Assembly (NCBI GenBank): GCA_017307855.1
Contig: JAFKGD010000002.1
Coordinates: forward strand, 124,001-188,000
From: Burkholderiales bacterium
Lineage (GTDB): Bacteria; Pseudomonadota; Gammaproteobacteria; Burkholderiales; Burkholderiaceae_C
Length of the DNA stretch: 64,000 nt
Direction of reading: 5' to 3'
The translations under genes and the position numbers were made by a program. Shown here one piece after another: positions 25,820 to 33,926 of this stretch; the stretch's first letter is position 1, and the number at the start of each line of letters is the position of its first letter. The notes beneath the pieces were generated by a model. That model made no database searches and was not told the origin of the DNA. It worked only from the letters and a program-made list of their open reading frames with translations.

Positions 25820-27265
25820 TCACCAGCCGCGCGCCAGCCGCTCGGCGCTGACCCAGGTGGCATGGAAGCCGTTGGGCACGCGCTGCGGCAGCCGGATGCG
25901 GGCGACGGGACCCCGGGCGATGTCTTTGGCGTCGAACACCGTCACGAAGGAGGACGCGGTCACGTCGTCCCACATGAAGCCGACCAGGTAGCCGTCGTCC
26001 TCTTCCTTCCAGTTGTCCCTGGGCGCGAACGGCGCCTCGCTGAACCACTTGCCCACGCCTTCGTGGTAGGTGGTGCAGGTGTCCTGCTGCAGGTCGTAGC
26101 GCACGAAGCCGCAGAAGCGCGGATCCTCGGCGCGGTTGCTGCGGCCCATCAGCACGTTCCACGAGTAGCGCGTCTTGTAGCCCTGCATCCACGAATTGAT
26201 GACCGGGAACTCCTGGTTGATGATGTCGTCGATCACCCGTTCCTTCGTCTGGCCGGTGCGCAGGTTGAAGCGCCACTCCATGAACATGAAGTCGTGCTCG
26301 AGGTTGGCCAGCATCTTGGGGAAGCGGTCGACCTCGACGTTGCCGCGCCAGTCGCGCGGCAGGCGGAACGGCGTGCCGGTCATCACGATCTCGGTGCCGC
26401 CCTCGCCATCGTCTTCCTCCCACGCGTTGGACACGTGGTACATGTAGGTCGGGCTGGCCTCGAACCAGCGGATCTGCCCGGGCGTGCCGTGGCGCGGGAT
26501 CACGCCGAAGCGCGAGGGCAGCGTGTGGTGGAACTTGAGCTTGTGCCGCCCGGCGGCAAACGCTTCCATGTCGTAGAACAGCGGCAGGTCGTGCACGATG
26601 GTGTAGTTGGGCGTGATCGCCATGTCGTGCGGCAGGCGCGGGCCGGGCAGCTGCACCGGCATGAAGGTCTGCAGCTTGCCGTGGCGGTCCATCACGCCGT
26701 AGTGCATGTAAGGCGATTCCTTGCCATAGGCGAAGAACAGGAATTCGCCCGTGCGCTCGTCCACCTTGGAATGCGCCGACACCGGCAGGCTCTTCATGCG
26801 CTCGTCGAACTCGAGCTTGCCCACGGTCGAGAGATCGTCCGGCCGCACCTGGTAGACCGCGCCCCCCAGGTACCACATCGACACCAGATGCCCGGCGTAG
26901 AACTTCACGTCGGTGTTGGACGTGTTCTTCATCGGCATGTCGGGGCGGTCGCGGCGCGGCGGATCCTTGATGCCCTGCCACAGCGCGGCGCCCGCGGCCA
27001 TTTCCTCGCGCAGGCTCTCGGTCTGCACCCAGCGGTTCTGGTAGTAGACGCGGCCATGGTCGAAGCGCACCGCATGCAGCATGCCGTCGCCGTCGAACCA
27101 GTGGTAGCGGCCCTGCGACTCGAAACGGCGGTTGGGGCCGTTGCGCACGTACATGCCGTTGAGGTCGGCCGGCACCTGTCCCTGGATGTCGGTGAGCTCG
27201 CAGTCGAGCTCGCCTTCGACCGGCGCGAAGCCGCCCTGCAGGACGGGGATGTCACTGATGCCCAT
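25820..27265 (-). CDS. Carotenoid-oxygenase-family (CCD/lignostilbene dioxygenase-like) non-haem iron enzyme
   Basis: A 481-residue seven-bladed beta-propeller oxygenase. The four iron-binding histidines fit H165 (SAHSKVDERTGE), H213 (LPHDMAITPN), H277 (YMYHVSN) and H468 (GFHATWVS). The N-terminal NGMYVRNGPNRRF and HWFDGDGMLHAVRF blocks are typical. Members split a carbon-carbon double bond in carotenoids, stilbenes or phenylpropenes (isoeugenol) into two carbonyl products. Here the neighbours are CoA ligases, an aldehyde dehydrogenase and thiolases rather than carotenoid genes, so the substrate is more likely a lignin-type stilbene or phenylpropanoid. AGAGGAGACC precedes the ATG, which lies within the end of the PaaN-like gene. 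Confidence 0.92.
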   Translation of the reverse strand: MGISDIPVLQGGFAPVEGELDCELTDIQGQVPADLNGMYVRNGPNRRFESQGRYHWFDGDGMLHAVRFDHGRVYYQNRWVQTESLREEMAAGAALWQGIKDPPRRDRPDMPMKNTSNTDVKFYAGHLVSMWYLGGAVYQVRPDDLSTVGKLEFDERMKSLPVSAHSKVDERTGEFLFFAYGKESPYMHYGVMDRHGKLQTFMPVQLPGPRLPHDMAITPNYTIVHDLPLFYDMEAFAAGRHKLKFHHTLPSRFGVIPRHGTPGQIRWFEASPTYMYHVSNAWEEDDGEGGTEIVMTGTPFRLPRDWRGNVEVDRFPKMLANLEHDFMFMEWRFNLRTGQTKERVIDDIINQEFPVINSWMQGYKTRYSWNVLMGRSNRAEDPRFCGFVRYDLQQDTCTTYHEGVGKWFSEAPFAPRDNWKEEDDGYLVGFMWDDVTASSFVTVFDAKDIARGPVARIRLPQRVPNGFHATWVSAERLARGW

Positions 27266-29036
27266 GGCGGGTCTCCTCTTTCTTCGGGGTTGCGTTCGGC
27301 GCCGCGGCGTCATCGACGGGGCGGCGCGACTGGGTGATGCGGAAGCGTCCGGCCACGAAGGCCAGGTCGGTCAGGCTGGCGTTGCCGGCGGGGTTGAGGC
27401 CGGTCACGTGGTAGTCGCTGTAGGCCGCCGCGAAATTCAGCGGCATCGGCCCGGTGAGGTTGATGGTGAGCTGCGCTCCGGCACGCGCATAGGCGTCCTG
27501 CGCGCGCACGATGAAATCCTCGTCCGTGGAATACAGGAAGGCCGTGAGCCCGCCGTGGCGGCTCACGTCGCTGGCCGCCTGGGCCAGGGCGTCGCGGGAA
27601 TCGGCGCAGGCGATGACGAAACTGATGGGGCCGAAGCGTTCGCCGGCATACAGGTCGCGCGCCGACGTGTCCACCTTCAGCATCAGCGGCGTGCTGGTGC
27701 GCGCGGCGGGGTGTTCGGGATGGCGGTAGGCGCGCGGGGCCAGCAGCACCTCGCCACGCCGCGCGCCGTCGGCCTGCAGTTGCCCGAGCAGCGACAGCGT
27801 CTGCGGCGACTGGATGGTGGCCAGGATCATGGCGGCCTTCTTGTCGTCTCCCGTCAGGGCGGCCACGGCCTGCGCCAGGCGGCGCGCCACGTCGTCGAAC
27901 GGCACGGTGCCCGAGGGTGTGCGGACGCCGTCGCGCGGGACGTAGATGTTCTGCGGACTGGTGCACATCTGCGCGCTGAACATGCACAGCGTGGTGGCCA
28001 GGCTGCGCAGCGCGGCGTCCAGGTCGTGGGCCGACTCCAGCACCACGGTGTTGCAGCCCGCCGTCTCGGTGAAGGCGAGCGCGGGGTGGGCGTTCTGTTC
28101 CACCCACTGGCCGAAGGCCACGCTGCCGGTGAAATCGACGATGGCCGTCTTCGGGTGCCGGACCAGCACCTTGCCCAGCGGCTCGGCGACGGTGTCCAGT
28201 GCCAGGGTGACGAGGTCGGGATCGAAGCCGTGCTCGGCCAGCACGCGGCGGAACGCGCGCACCGAGATCGCCATCGGAAGCACCGTGGCCGGGTGCGGCT
28301 TGACGATCACCGCATTGCCCGTGGCCAGGCTGGCCATCATCGACGGCCAGGCATTCCAGGTGGGAAAGCTCGCGCAGGTGAAGCACACGGCGACGCCGCG
28401 CGGCACCAGCCGGTAGTGCTTGTCCAGCGCGATCTCGGCGCTGCCGAAGCGGCGTCGCCACTGCGCCTGGGGCGTGACGGACCGCATGGCCTGTTCGGCA
28501 TAGACCAGCGCCTCGATGGCGCGGTCCAGCGCGTTCACGCCCGATCCGGCGTAGGCCATGTTGAAGCTCTGCCCGGCGGTGTGCATGACGGCGTGGGTGA
28601 GCTCGAACAGATGCTCGCGGTAGAGCACGTCCACCACCTCCATCAGCGTGCCGATGCGCGCGTCGATGCCGGCGTTCGACCACGCGGGCATCGCGCGCTC
28701 CGCGGCATCGAACAGCTCGTCGACCTCGCGGTGGGCATACGACACGCGCAGCGCCTGCTGGGTGTAGGGCGAGATTTCCTCGCCCGGCTGCACGTCGCCC
28801 ACCGTGGCCGCAGGACGCGCAACGCCGTCGTCCAGCACGAACGCGCGGCCCAGGTGGGACTCGAAGGCGGCGCGGCCGGCCGCCTGCGCGGCGGCGCTGT
28901 CGGGATAGCCCGCAGGCATGTCGGGGAAAGGGCTCCAGCAGCTGCGTTCGCGGCAGGCGCGCTGCGCACCGGCGAAGCGCTGCGCGTGGCGGGCCATCAG
29001 GTCCACGGGTGGCGGGGGGGTGAATCGTTGGTTCAT
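27252..29036 (-). CDS. paaN: Phenylacetic acid degradation protein PaaN-type aldehyde dehydrogenase
   Basis: A 594-residue ALDH-superfamily protein of the PaaN group. Signatures are CFTCASFPTWNAWPSMMASL, KPHPATVLPMAI, DFTGSVAFGQWVEQNA, ETAGCNTVV, and the catalytic cysteine region AQMCTSPQNIYVP. The product has no MaoC hydratase domain, unlike PaaZ. The usual role is oxidation of an aldehyde linked to phenylacetyl-CoA-type degradation. No paaABCDE genes occur in the window, so it probably oxidises the aldehyde released by the adjacent carotenoid-oxygenase-type enzyme (inference). It overlaps the CoA ligase upstream by 4 bp and the oxygenase downstream by 14 bp, so the three are translated together. 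Confidence 0.9.
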   Translation of the reverse strand: MNQRFTPPPPVDLMARHAQRFAGAQRACRERSCWSPFPDMPAGYPDSAAAQAAGRAAFESHLGRAFVLDDGVARPAATVGDVQPGEEISPYTQQALRVSYAHREVDELFDAAERAMPAWSNAGIDARIGTLMEVVDVLYREHLFELTHAVMHTAGQSFNMAYAGSGVNALDRAIEALVYAEQAMRSVTPQAQWRRRFGSAEIALDKHYRLVPRGVAVCFTCASFPTWNAWPSMMASLATGNAVIVKPHPATVLPMAISVRAFRRVLAEHGFDPDLVTLALDTVAEPLGKVLVRHPKTAIVDFTGSVAFGQWVEQNAHPALAFTETAGCNTVVLESAHDLDAALRSLATTLCMFSAQMCTSPQNIYVPRDGVRTPSGTVPFDDVARRLAQAVAALTGDDKKAAMILATIQSPQTLSLLGQLQADGARRGEVLLAPRAYRHPEHPAARTSTPLMLKVDTSARDLYAGERFGPISFVIACADSRDALAQAASDVSRHGGLTAFLYSTDEDFIVRAQDAYARAGAQLTINLTGPMPLNFAAAYSDYHVTGLNPAGNASLTDLAFVAGRFRITQSRRPVDDAAAPNATPKKEETRHGHQ

Positions 29037-30619
29037 GCGATCTCTCGGGACTGTGCAGTCCAGTAGCGCTGGCGCAGCGCCTTCTTGTCGGGCTTGCCCA
29101 GGCCCGTGAGCGGGACCTGCTCGACGAAATCCACGCTCTTGGGCGTGCAGATGGCTCCCTTGCGCTCGCGCACATAGTCGATGAGCGCGTCGGCCGTGGC
29201 CTGCGCGCCGGCGCGCGCGACGACCACCGCCTTGACGGCTTCGCCCCAGCGCGCATCGGGCACGCCGATGACCGCCACGGCCGCCACGGCCGGATGGGCC
29301 GAGAGCACGTCTTCCACTTCGCGCGGATAGACGTTGAAACCGCCGGTGATGATCATGTCCTTCTTGCGGTCGACGATATGGAACAAACCCTCGCCGTCGC
29401 GCCGCGCCAGATCGCCCGTGTGAAGCCAGCCTGCGCGCAGCGCCTGCGCGGTCTGTTCGGGCTGGCCGTGGTAGCCGCTCATCAGCAGCGGCCCGCGCAC
29501 GCAGATCTCGCCGATCTCGCCGTGGCCGACGGGCTGGTCGTCGTCGCCCAGCAGTTCCACCTCCACCCCCGGGAACGGCCGGCCGGCCGACGCCAGTTGC
29601 GCGTCGCTGGCCGCGGCGTGCGCGGCCTGGTCGAGCACGAGGATGGTGTTGGGCGCCTCGGTCTGCCCGTAGCTCTGCACCAGCACCGGGCCGAAGACTG
29701 CCAGGGCCTGGCGGATGCGCGCGGGCGATGCCGGCGCCGCGCCATACATCAGGGCCTGCAGGCTCGACAGGTCGGCGCGGGCCGTGGCCGGCGCATCCAG
29801 CAACGCATAGAGCATGGTGGGCACGATGAAGGTGTGCTGGATGCGATGCCGCTCCACCGCATCGAGCCAGCCCTGCACCGAGAAGCCGCGCTGCAGCACC
29901 ACCGTGCCGCCGCGCGCCAGGGTGGGATAGATCAGCGAGCCTGCGCCGTGCGAGATCGGCGCCGAACACAGCGTGCGCACGCCGTCCGGCCATGCCAGGC
30001 CGGCCAGCCACAGGCGCGCGTTCTCGTGCAGCGCCCGGCTGGTGAGCATCACGCCTTTCGAGCGGCCCGTGGTGCCGCCGGTGTAGGCCAGGCGGATCAC
30101 GTCGTCGGGCGCATCGACGACGCGCAACGTCTCGTCGGCAGCTTCCGCCGCAGGCCAGAACGGTGCCGGGGCCTGCACGCCGTGCTGCTGCTCGTCGTCG
30201 TGCGACAGCCAGTGCGCCACGCCGCAGCAGGCCGCGCGCAGGGCGCGTGCGCGTTCGGCATACGCCTGTTCAGACACCACCACGCGCGCCGCGCAGTCCT
30301 GCACGATGGCCGCATGGTCGGCCGCGCTGGCCATGCTGTGCAAGGTGACCGAACGCAGGCCGGCCAGGTAGGCCGCCGCCATGACGCAGAACATCTCCAC
30401 GCGGTTGCCCGACAGTTGCGCCACGGCATCGCCGCGCACCAGCCCCAGTTGCGCCAGCCGCGCCTGCGCCTGCGCGATGCGGCGGCCCATCTGCGCGTAG
30501 GTGATCTCGCGCGCGCCGTCGACGAAGGCGATGCGCGCGGGCCAGCGCCGCACCGCATCGGCGATCAGCGCGCCCAGCGTCGGTGCCACGTCGGCCAGGG
30601 GCTGCGGCATCGTCGTCAT
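29033..30619 (-). CDS. AMP-dependent acyl-CoA synthetase/ligase (second copy)
   Basis: A 528-residue ANL ligase with a complete motif set: AYTGGTTGRSKGVMLTSR, the A5 segment VQSYGQTEAPN, AGWLHTGDLARRD, and DRKKDMIITGGFNVYPREVE, with the catalytic Lys in LTGLGKPDKKALR. It activates a carboxylic acid with ATP and CoA in the cytoplasm; the sequence style is that of medium-chain or aryl acid ligases. It overlaps the thiolase upstream by 4 bp (ATGA) and the PaaN-like gene downstream by 4 bp. It is only distantly like the other ligase in the operon, so the two are not a recent duplication. Confidence 0.92.
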   Translation of the reverse strand: MTTMPQPLADVAPTLGALIADAVRRWPARIAFVDGAREITYAQMGRRIAQAQARLAQLGLVRGDAVAQLSGNRVEMFCVMAAAYLAGLRSVTLHSMASAADHAAIVQDCAARVVVSEQAYAERARALRAACCGVAHWLSHDDEQQHGVQAPAPFWPAAEAADETLRVVDAPDDVIRLAYTGGTTGRSKGVMLTSRALHENARLWLAGLAWPDGVRTLCSAPISHGAGSLIYPTLARGGTVVLQRGFSVQGWLDAVERHRIQHTFIVPTMLYALLDAPATARADLSSLQALMYGAAPASPARIRQALAVFGPVLVQSYGQTEAPNTILVLDQAAHAAASDAQLASAGRPFPGVEVELLGDDDQPVGHGEIGEICVRGPLLMSGYHGQPEQTAQALRAGWLHTGDLARRDGEGLFHIVDRKKDMIITGGFNVYPREVEDVLSAHPAVAAVAVIGVPDARWGEAVKAVVVARAGAQATADALIDYVRERKGAICTPKSVDFVEQVPLTGLGKPDKKALRQRYWTAQSREIA

Positions 30620-31857
30620 GCTTTCTCCAGGATGGTCACGGCGGCGACGGCTTCCTCGCCGTCATAGAAGCCGCCGCCGTTCTCGGCCGCGGCCAGGCGC
30701 GCGCCCTGCACCTGGCGCGCACCGGCCTCGCCACGCAGCTGCGTCACCAGTTCGTGCAACTGGATCACGCCCGTGGCCGCGATCGGATGGCCCTTGGACA
30801 CCAGTCCGCCCGACGGGTTGACCGGTATGCGGCCACCCAGCCGCGTTTCGCCACGCTCGGCCAGGGCCGCGCCCTCGCCCAGCGCGCACAGGCCCAGGTT
30901 CTCGACGTGGCGGATCTCGGCGAATGCCGTGGCGTCGTGCACCTCGGCCACGTGGATGTCTTGCGGATCGACACCCGCGGCCTCGAACGCCCGGCGCGCC
31001 GCGATGCGGCCGATGTGCTGGCCGAAATCGTCGGGCGCGCGGCGCACGCCGCTGGCGAGCTTGCTCGCGCGGATGCGCACGGCCCGGGCGCCGGCGCCCA
31101 GCCGTGCGAGAGCGCGGGACGAGCACAGCACCAGGGCGCCCGCACCGTCGCTCATGGGCGCGCACATGGCACGCGTGAAGGGCCAGGCCACGGGCCGGTC
31201 GGCCAGCACTTCGTCCACCGTCATCGGGTGGCGGTATTGCGCCAGCGGGTTGAATTGCGAATGCCAGTGGTTCTTGGCGGCCACGGCGGCCATCTGCCGC
31301 TGCGTGGCGCCATACAGATGCATGTAGTGCCGCGCCATGGCCGCGTAGCTGTCCATGAACACCGAGCGCTCGCCGCCATCCACCACGCCCTCGGGCAGCG
31401 GCAGCGCGGCGGACAGCGCCAGCTGGCGCGCCAGTTGCTCGCCGGCCAGTTCGCGGTCCATGCTGCCGCGGAACGCCTCGAACATCAGCTCGCGCTGCGC
31501 CGGGTAATGCATCTTCTCCGCGCCCACGACCAGCGCCACGTCGCACTCGCCGGAGCGGATGGCCGCGAAGGCCTGGTTCACACCGGTGGACGAGCTGGCG
31601 CAGGCGTTGTCGCAATTGACGATGGGCACGCCTTCCACGCCCATGGCGCGCAGCGCCACCTGGCCGCGGATGCCGTGCTGGCCTTCGAGCACGCCCTGTC
31701 GGGTGTTGGAGAACCAGCACGCCTCCACATCGCCCAGCGCCAGGCCGCCATCGGCCAGCGACGCATGCACGGCCTCGGCGGTCAGATCCTTGATGGATCG
31801 GGCCTCATGCCGGCCCAGGGCGGTCATGCCGGCTCCCGTGATGTAGACGTCTTGCAC
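30616..31857 (-). CDS. Thiolase-family acetyl-CoA acyltransferase (first gene of the operon)
   Basis: A 413-residue thiolase of the SCP-x-like type. The active Cys is in CDNACASSSTGVNQAF, the His in GLVSKGHPIAATGVIQL, and the C-terminal Cys motif is replaced by AAENGGGFYDGEE, as in non-degradative or sterol-type thiolases. It would release acetyl-CoA or propionyl-CoA from a 3-oxoacyl-CoA, or carry out a related acyl transfer. It starts 80 bp from a divergent IclR regulator and heads the ten-gene minus-strand operon that ends at 19539. Two different thiolases in one operon suggest two chain-shortening steps or a heteromer. Confidence 0.92.
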   Translation of the reverse strand: MQDVYITGAGMTALGRHEARSIKDLTAEAVHASLADGGLALGDVEACWFSNTRQGVLEGQHGIRGQVALRAMGVEGVPIVNCDNACASSSTGVNQAFAAIRSGECDVALVVGAEKMHYPAQRELMFEAFRGSMDRELAGEQLARQLALSAALPLPEGVVDGGERSVFMDSYAAMARHYMHLYGATQRQMAAVAAKNHWHSQFNPLAQYRHPMTVDEVLADRPVAWPFTRAMCAPMSDGAGALVLCSSRALARLGAGARAVRIRASKLASGVRRAPDDFGQHIGRIAARRAFEAAGVDPQDIHVAEVHDATAFAEIRHVENLGLCALGEGAALAERGETRLGGRIPVNPSGGLVSKGHPIAATGVIQLHELVTQLRGEAGARQVQGARLAAAENGGGFYDGEEAVAAVTILEKA

Positions 31858-31937
31858 TTCAGTTTTTCTCGATGAATGTCTGAATTATGGTTTTCATGGG
31901 CGAGAATTGCGCCGTTTTGTCCACATATCGAGAATTC
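31858..31937. promoter_or_regulatory. Divergent control region of the thiolase operon and its IclR regulator
   Basis: Eighty AT-richer bases separate the two starts. They contain an inverted pair TTCTCGAT (31866-31873) and ATCGAGAA (31927-31934), and a direct repeat CGAGAATT at 31901-31908 and 31929-31936. TTTTCA at 31891 also resembles half of the palindrome found at 6.4, 7.5 and 16.2 kb, but the second half does not match. Binding by the adjacent IclR protein is inferred. Confidence 0.5.
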
Positions 31938-32720
31938 ATGGAAAACCCCAGTGCCGGATCCCAGACCGTGGCGCGCGCCATCGAACTGTTGCGACTGGTC
32001 TCGCGCGGCGGCCGGGAAGGCATGCGTCTGGCCGACGTGGTCGAGGCCAGCCCGCTCAGCCGCCCCACCATCCACCGCCTGCTGGGTGAACTGGTGGAGG
32101 GCGGACTGCTCATGCGCGCGGCCGACAAGCGCTACGTGCTCGGACAGTTCGCCTACGAGCTGGGCCTGTCGGCCGCCACGCACTTCCACCTGCGCGATCT
32201 GTGCGCGCCCTTCGTCGACCGCATCGCGCAGGAAACCGGCGACACCGTGTTCCTCGTCGTGCGCAGCGGACCCGATTCGTTCTGCCTGGACCGCCGCACC
32301 GGCGCCTATCCCGTCAAGGTGTTTTCAGTGGAGGTGGGCAACCGCCAGCCCATGGGCGTGGGCGCCGGAGGCCTCGCATTGCTGGCCTGGCTGCCCGAGA
32401 AAGACCGCCATTCGGTCATCGAGCGCAATGCCAGCCGGCTGCCGCACCATGGCGGCCTGACGGCCGGCAACCTCGGCACGATGGTGGCGCAGGCGCGGGC
32501 GCAGGGCTATTCGCGCGTGGCGGATTTCGCCATCGCGGGAGTCACGGGCGTGGGCATGCCGGTATGCGATGCGCAGGGCGTGCCGGTGGCGGCCTTGAGC
32601 GTGACCTCGATCTCGATGCGCATGACCGCGCCGCACCAGGACGACGTGCTCGCCGTGCTCTCGCGCGAAGTCGGGCGCCTGCGCGACGCGCTGGGGCGCA
32701 CGCCGGCCCCCGGCCGCTGA
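31938..32720 (+). CDS. IclR-family transcriptional regulator
   Basis: A 260-residue IclR regulator. ATG 31938 (MENPSAGSQTVARAIELL) is favoured over an upstream ATG, because it gives the normal short lead before the winged helix (SRPTIHRLLGELVEGGLLM). The effector domain spans about 85-250 with the usual DRRTGAYPVKVFSVEVGNRQPMG-like block and the late MPVCDAQGVPVAALSV. It is divergent from the thiolase operon and so is its likely regulator, responding to a pathway acid or CoA ester. It converges on the CaiB-type gene with only 10 bp between the stops and no hairpin. Confidence 0.92.
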   Translation: MENPSAGSQTVARAIELLRLVSRGGREGMRLADVVEASPLSRPTIHRLLGELVEGGLLMRAADKRYVLGQFAYELGLSAATHFHLRDLCAPFVDRIAQETGDTVFLVVRSGPDSFCLDRRTGAYPVKVFSVEVGNRQPMGVGAGGLALLAWLPEKDRHSVIERNASRLPHHGGLTAGNLGTMVAQARAQGYSRVADFAIAGVTGVGMPVCDAQGVPVAALSVTSISMRMTAPHQDDVLAVLSREVGRLRDALGRTPAPGR

Positions 32721-32730
32721 ATCCCCGGGC

Positions 32731-33837
32731 TCAGCGCGTCGCCAGCACTGGCGCGGCGCACTGCTGCAAGGCCGGGTCGGCTCCCGGTATCGACGCCAGC
32801 GGCAGGGGGCCCGATGGCGTGGCGCCGGAGAGCACCGCGCCCACGGCGCGCATCTGCTCGTGCATGAGCAACTGTGCGGCGGCGGATACCGTGGCGCCCA
32901 TCGCGCCCACGGCCGCGAACCGTCGCTCGCAATCCGCGCAATCGAGCCGGGCGAAGCGCTGCGCGAGCAGCGCATCGAGCGCCTGCCGGTTGTCGATGCG
33001 CAACTGCCGGCTGGCGAAACGCGTGTCGGCCGCGACGTCGTGCGCCTCCAGTGCCTCGCACACGAGGACGAACTGCGCCTGCGTGGTGACGGCCACCAGG
33101 AACCAGCCGTCCTGCGCGCGGAAGGCGCCGTTGGGCGAGCTGAACAGCGCCGGCGGCGTGCCACCCGCGCGGGCGATCTCCAGCAGGCGCGGGCCGAGGA
33201 AGCTGGCCGCGGCCTCCATCAGGCTCACCTCGAGCTTCGCGCCGCCGCCGAAGCGCCAGCGCCGGATCAGCGCGCCCAGCACGGCCTGGTAGGCATAGAG
33301 GCCGGCCAGCATGTCGACGGCGAAATAGGGGAACGTGCGCGGCGTGCCGTCCGCCGTGGCATTGATGTCCATGAAGCCGCAGAACGCCTGCAGCACACCG
33401 TCGACGGCCGGCCGCTGCGCCATGCCGCCTTTCTGGCCATAGCCCGAGATGAGGCAGTGCACCAGCTCCGGCCGCCGCCGCGCCAGCGCTTCGTGATGCA
33501 GGCCCAGCCGTTCGATGACACCGGGGCGGAAGCTGGCCAGCACCACATCGCTGGCCGACGCCAGGTCGGCGGCCTCGCGCCGGCCGTCTTCGCTGCGCAG
33601 GTCCAGCGTGATCGACCGCTTGGCGCGGTTGAGGTACCAGGAGTGCGGGCTGTGATCGCCCACGCGCTGGCCCAGCTGGCGCAGCCAGTCGCCTTCGGGC
33701 GGCTCGACCTTGGTGACCTGCGCGCCATTGAGCGCCAGCAGCAACCCGCAGTAGGGGCCGGCGACGCCCTGGGACACGTCGAACACGGTGATGCCGTCGA
33801 GCGGAAGGGGGGAAGACGAAGACGGGTGGGCGGGCAT
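32731..33837 (-). CDS. CaiB/BaiF family CoA transferase
   Basis: A 368-residue class III CoA transferase. N-terminal GITVFDVSQGVAGPYCGLLL and VTKVEPPEGDWLRQLG, the NRAKRSITLDLRSEDG block, and the likely catalytic Asp in FAVDMLAGLYAYQ are family marks. It moves CoA between two acids without ATP. The ATG at 33837 is chosen because the family start is near MPLDGITVFD; an earlier in-frame start adds unrelated residues. It is the last gene of a minus-strand series that contains the Tm-1-like, SRPBCC and PEP-hydrolase-like proteins and LivHM, so it probably activates the imported acid. Confidence 0.92.
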   Translation of the reverse strand: MPAHPSSSSPLPLDGITVFDVSQGVAGPYCGLLLALNGAQVTKVEPPEGDWLRQLGQRVGDHSPHSWYLNRAKRSITLDLRSEDGRREAADLASASDVVLASFRPGVIERLGLHHEALARRRPELVHCLISGYGQKGGMAQRPAVDGVLQAFCGFMDINATADGTPRTFPYFAVDMLAGLYAYQAVLGALIRRWRFGGGAKLEVSLMEAAASFLGPRLLEIARAGGTPPALFSSPNGAFRAQDGWFLVAVTTQAQFVLVCEALEAHDVAADTRFASRQLRIDNRQALDALLAQRFARLDCADCERRFAAVGAMGATVSAAAQLLMHEQMRAVGAVLSGATPSGPLPLASIPGADPALQQCAAPVLATR

Positions 33838-33926
33838 GCGCGCATTCTGGCGAGCCCCGGCGCGCGCGGCGCCGGCAACGTCCACATGCTGGACGTCCGC
33901 GCAAAAACCGGTCGCGCTCGGCGACC

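Noticed and set aside
27252-30011. Apparent 919-codon fusion of part of the CoA ligase region with PaaN
   Set aside because: The N-terminal part is the ligase gene read in the wrong frame. The true PaaN start is ATG 29036, overlapping the ligase stop.
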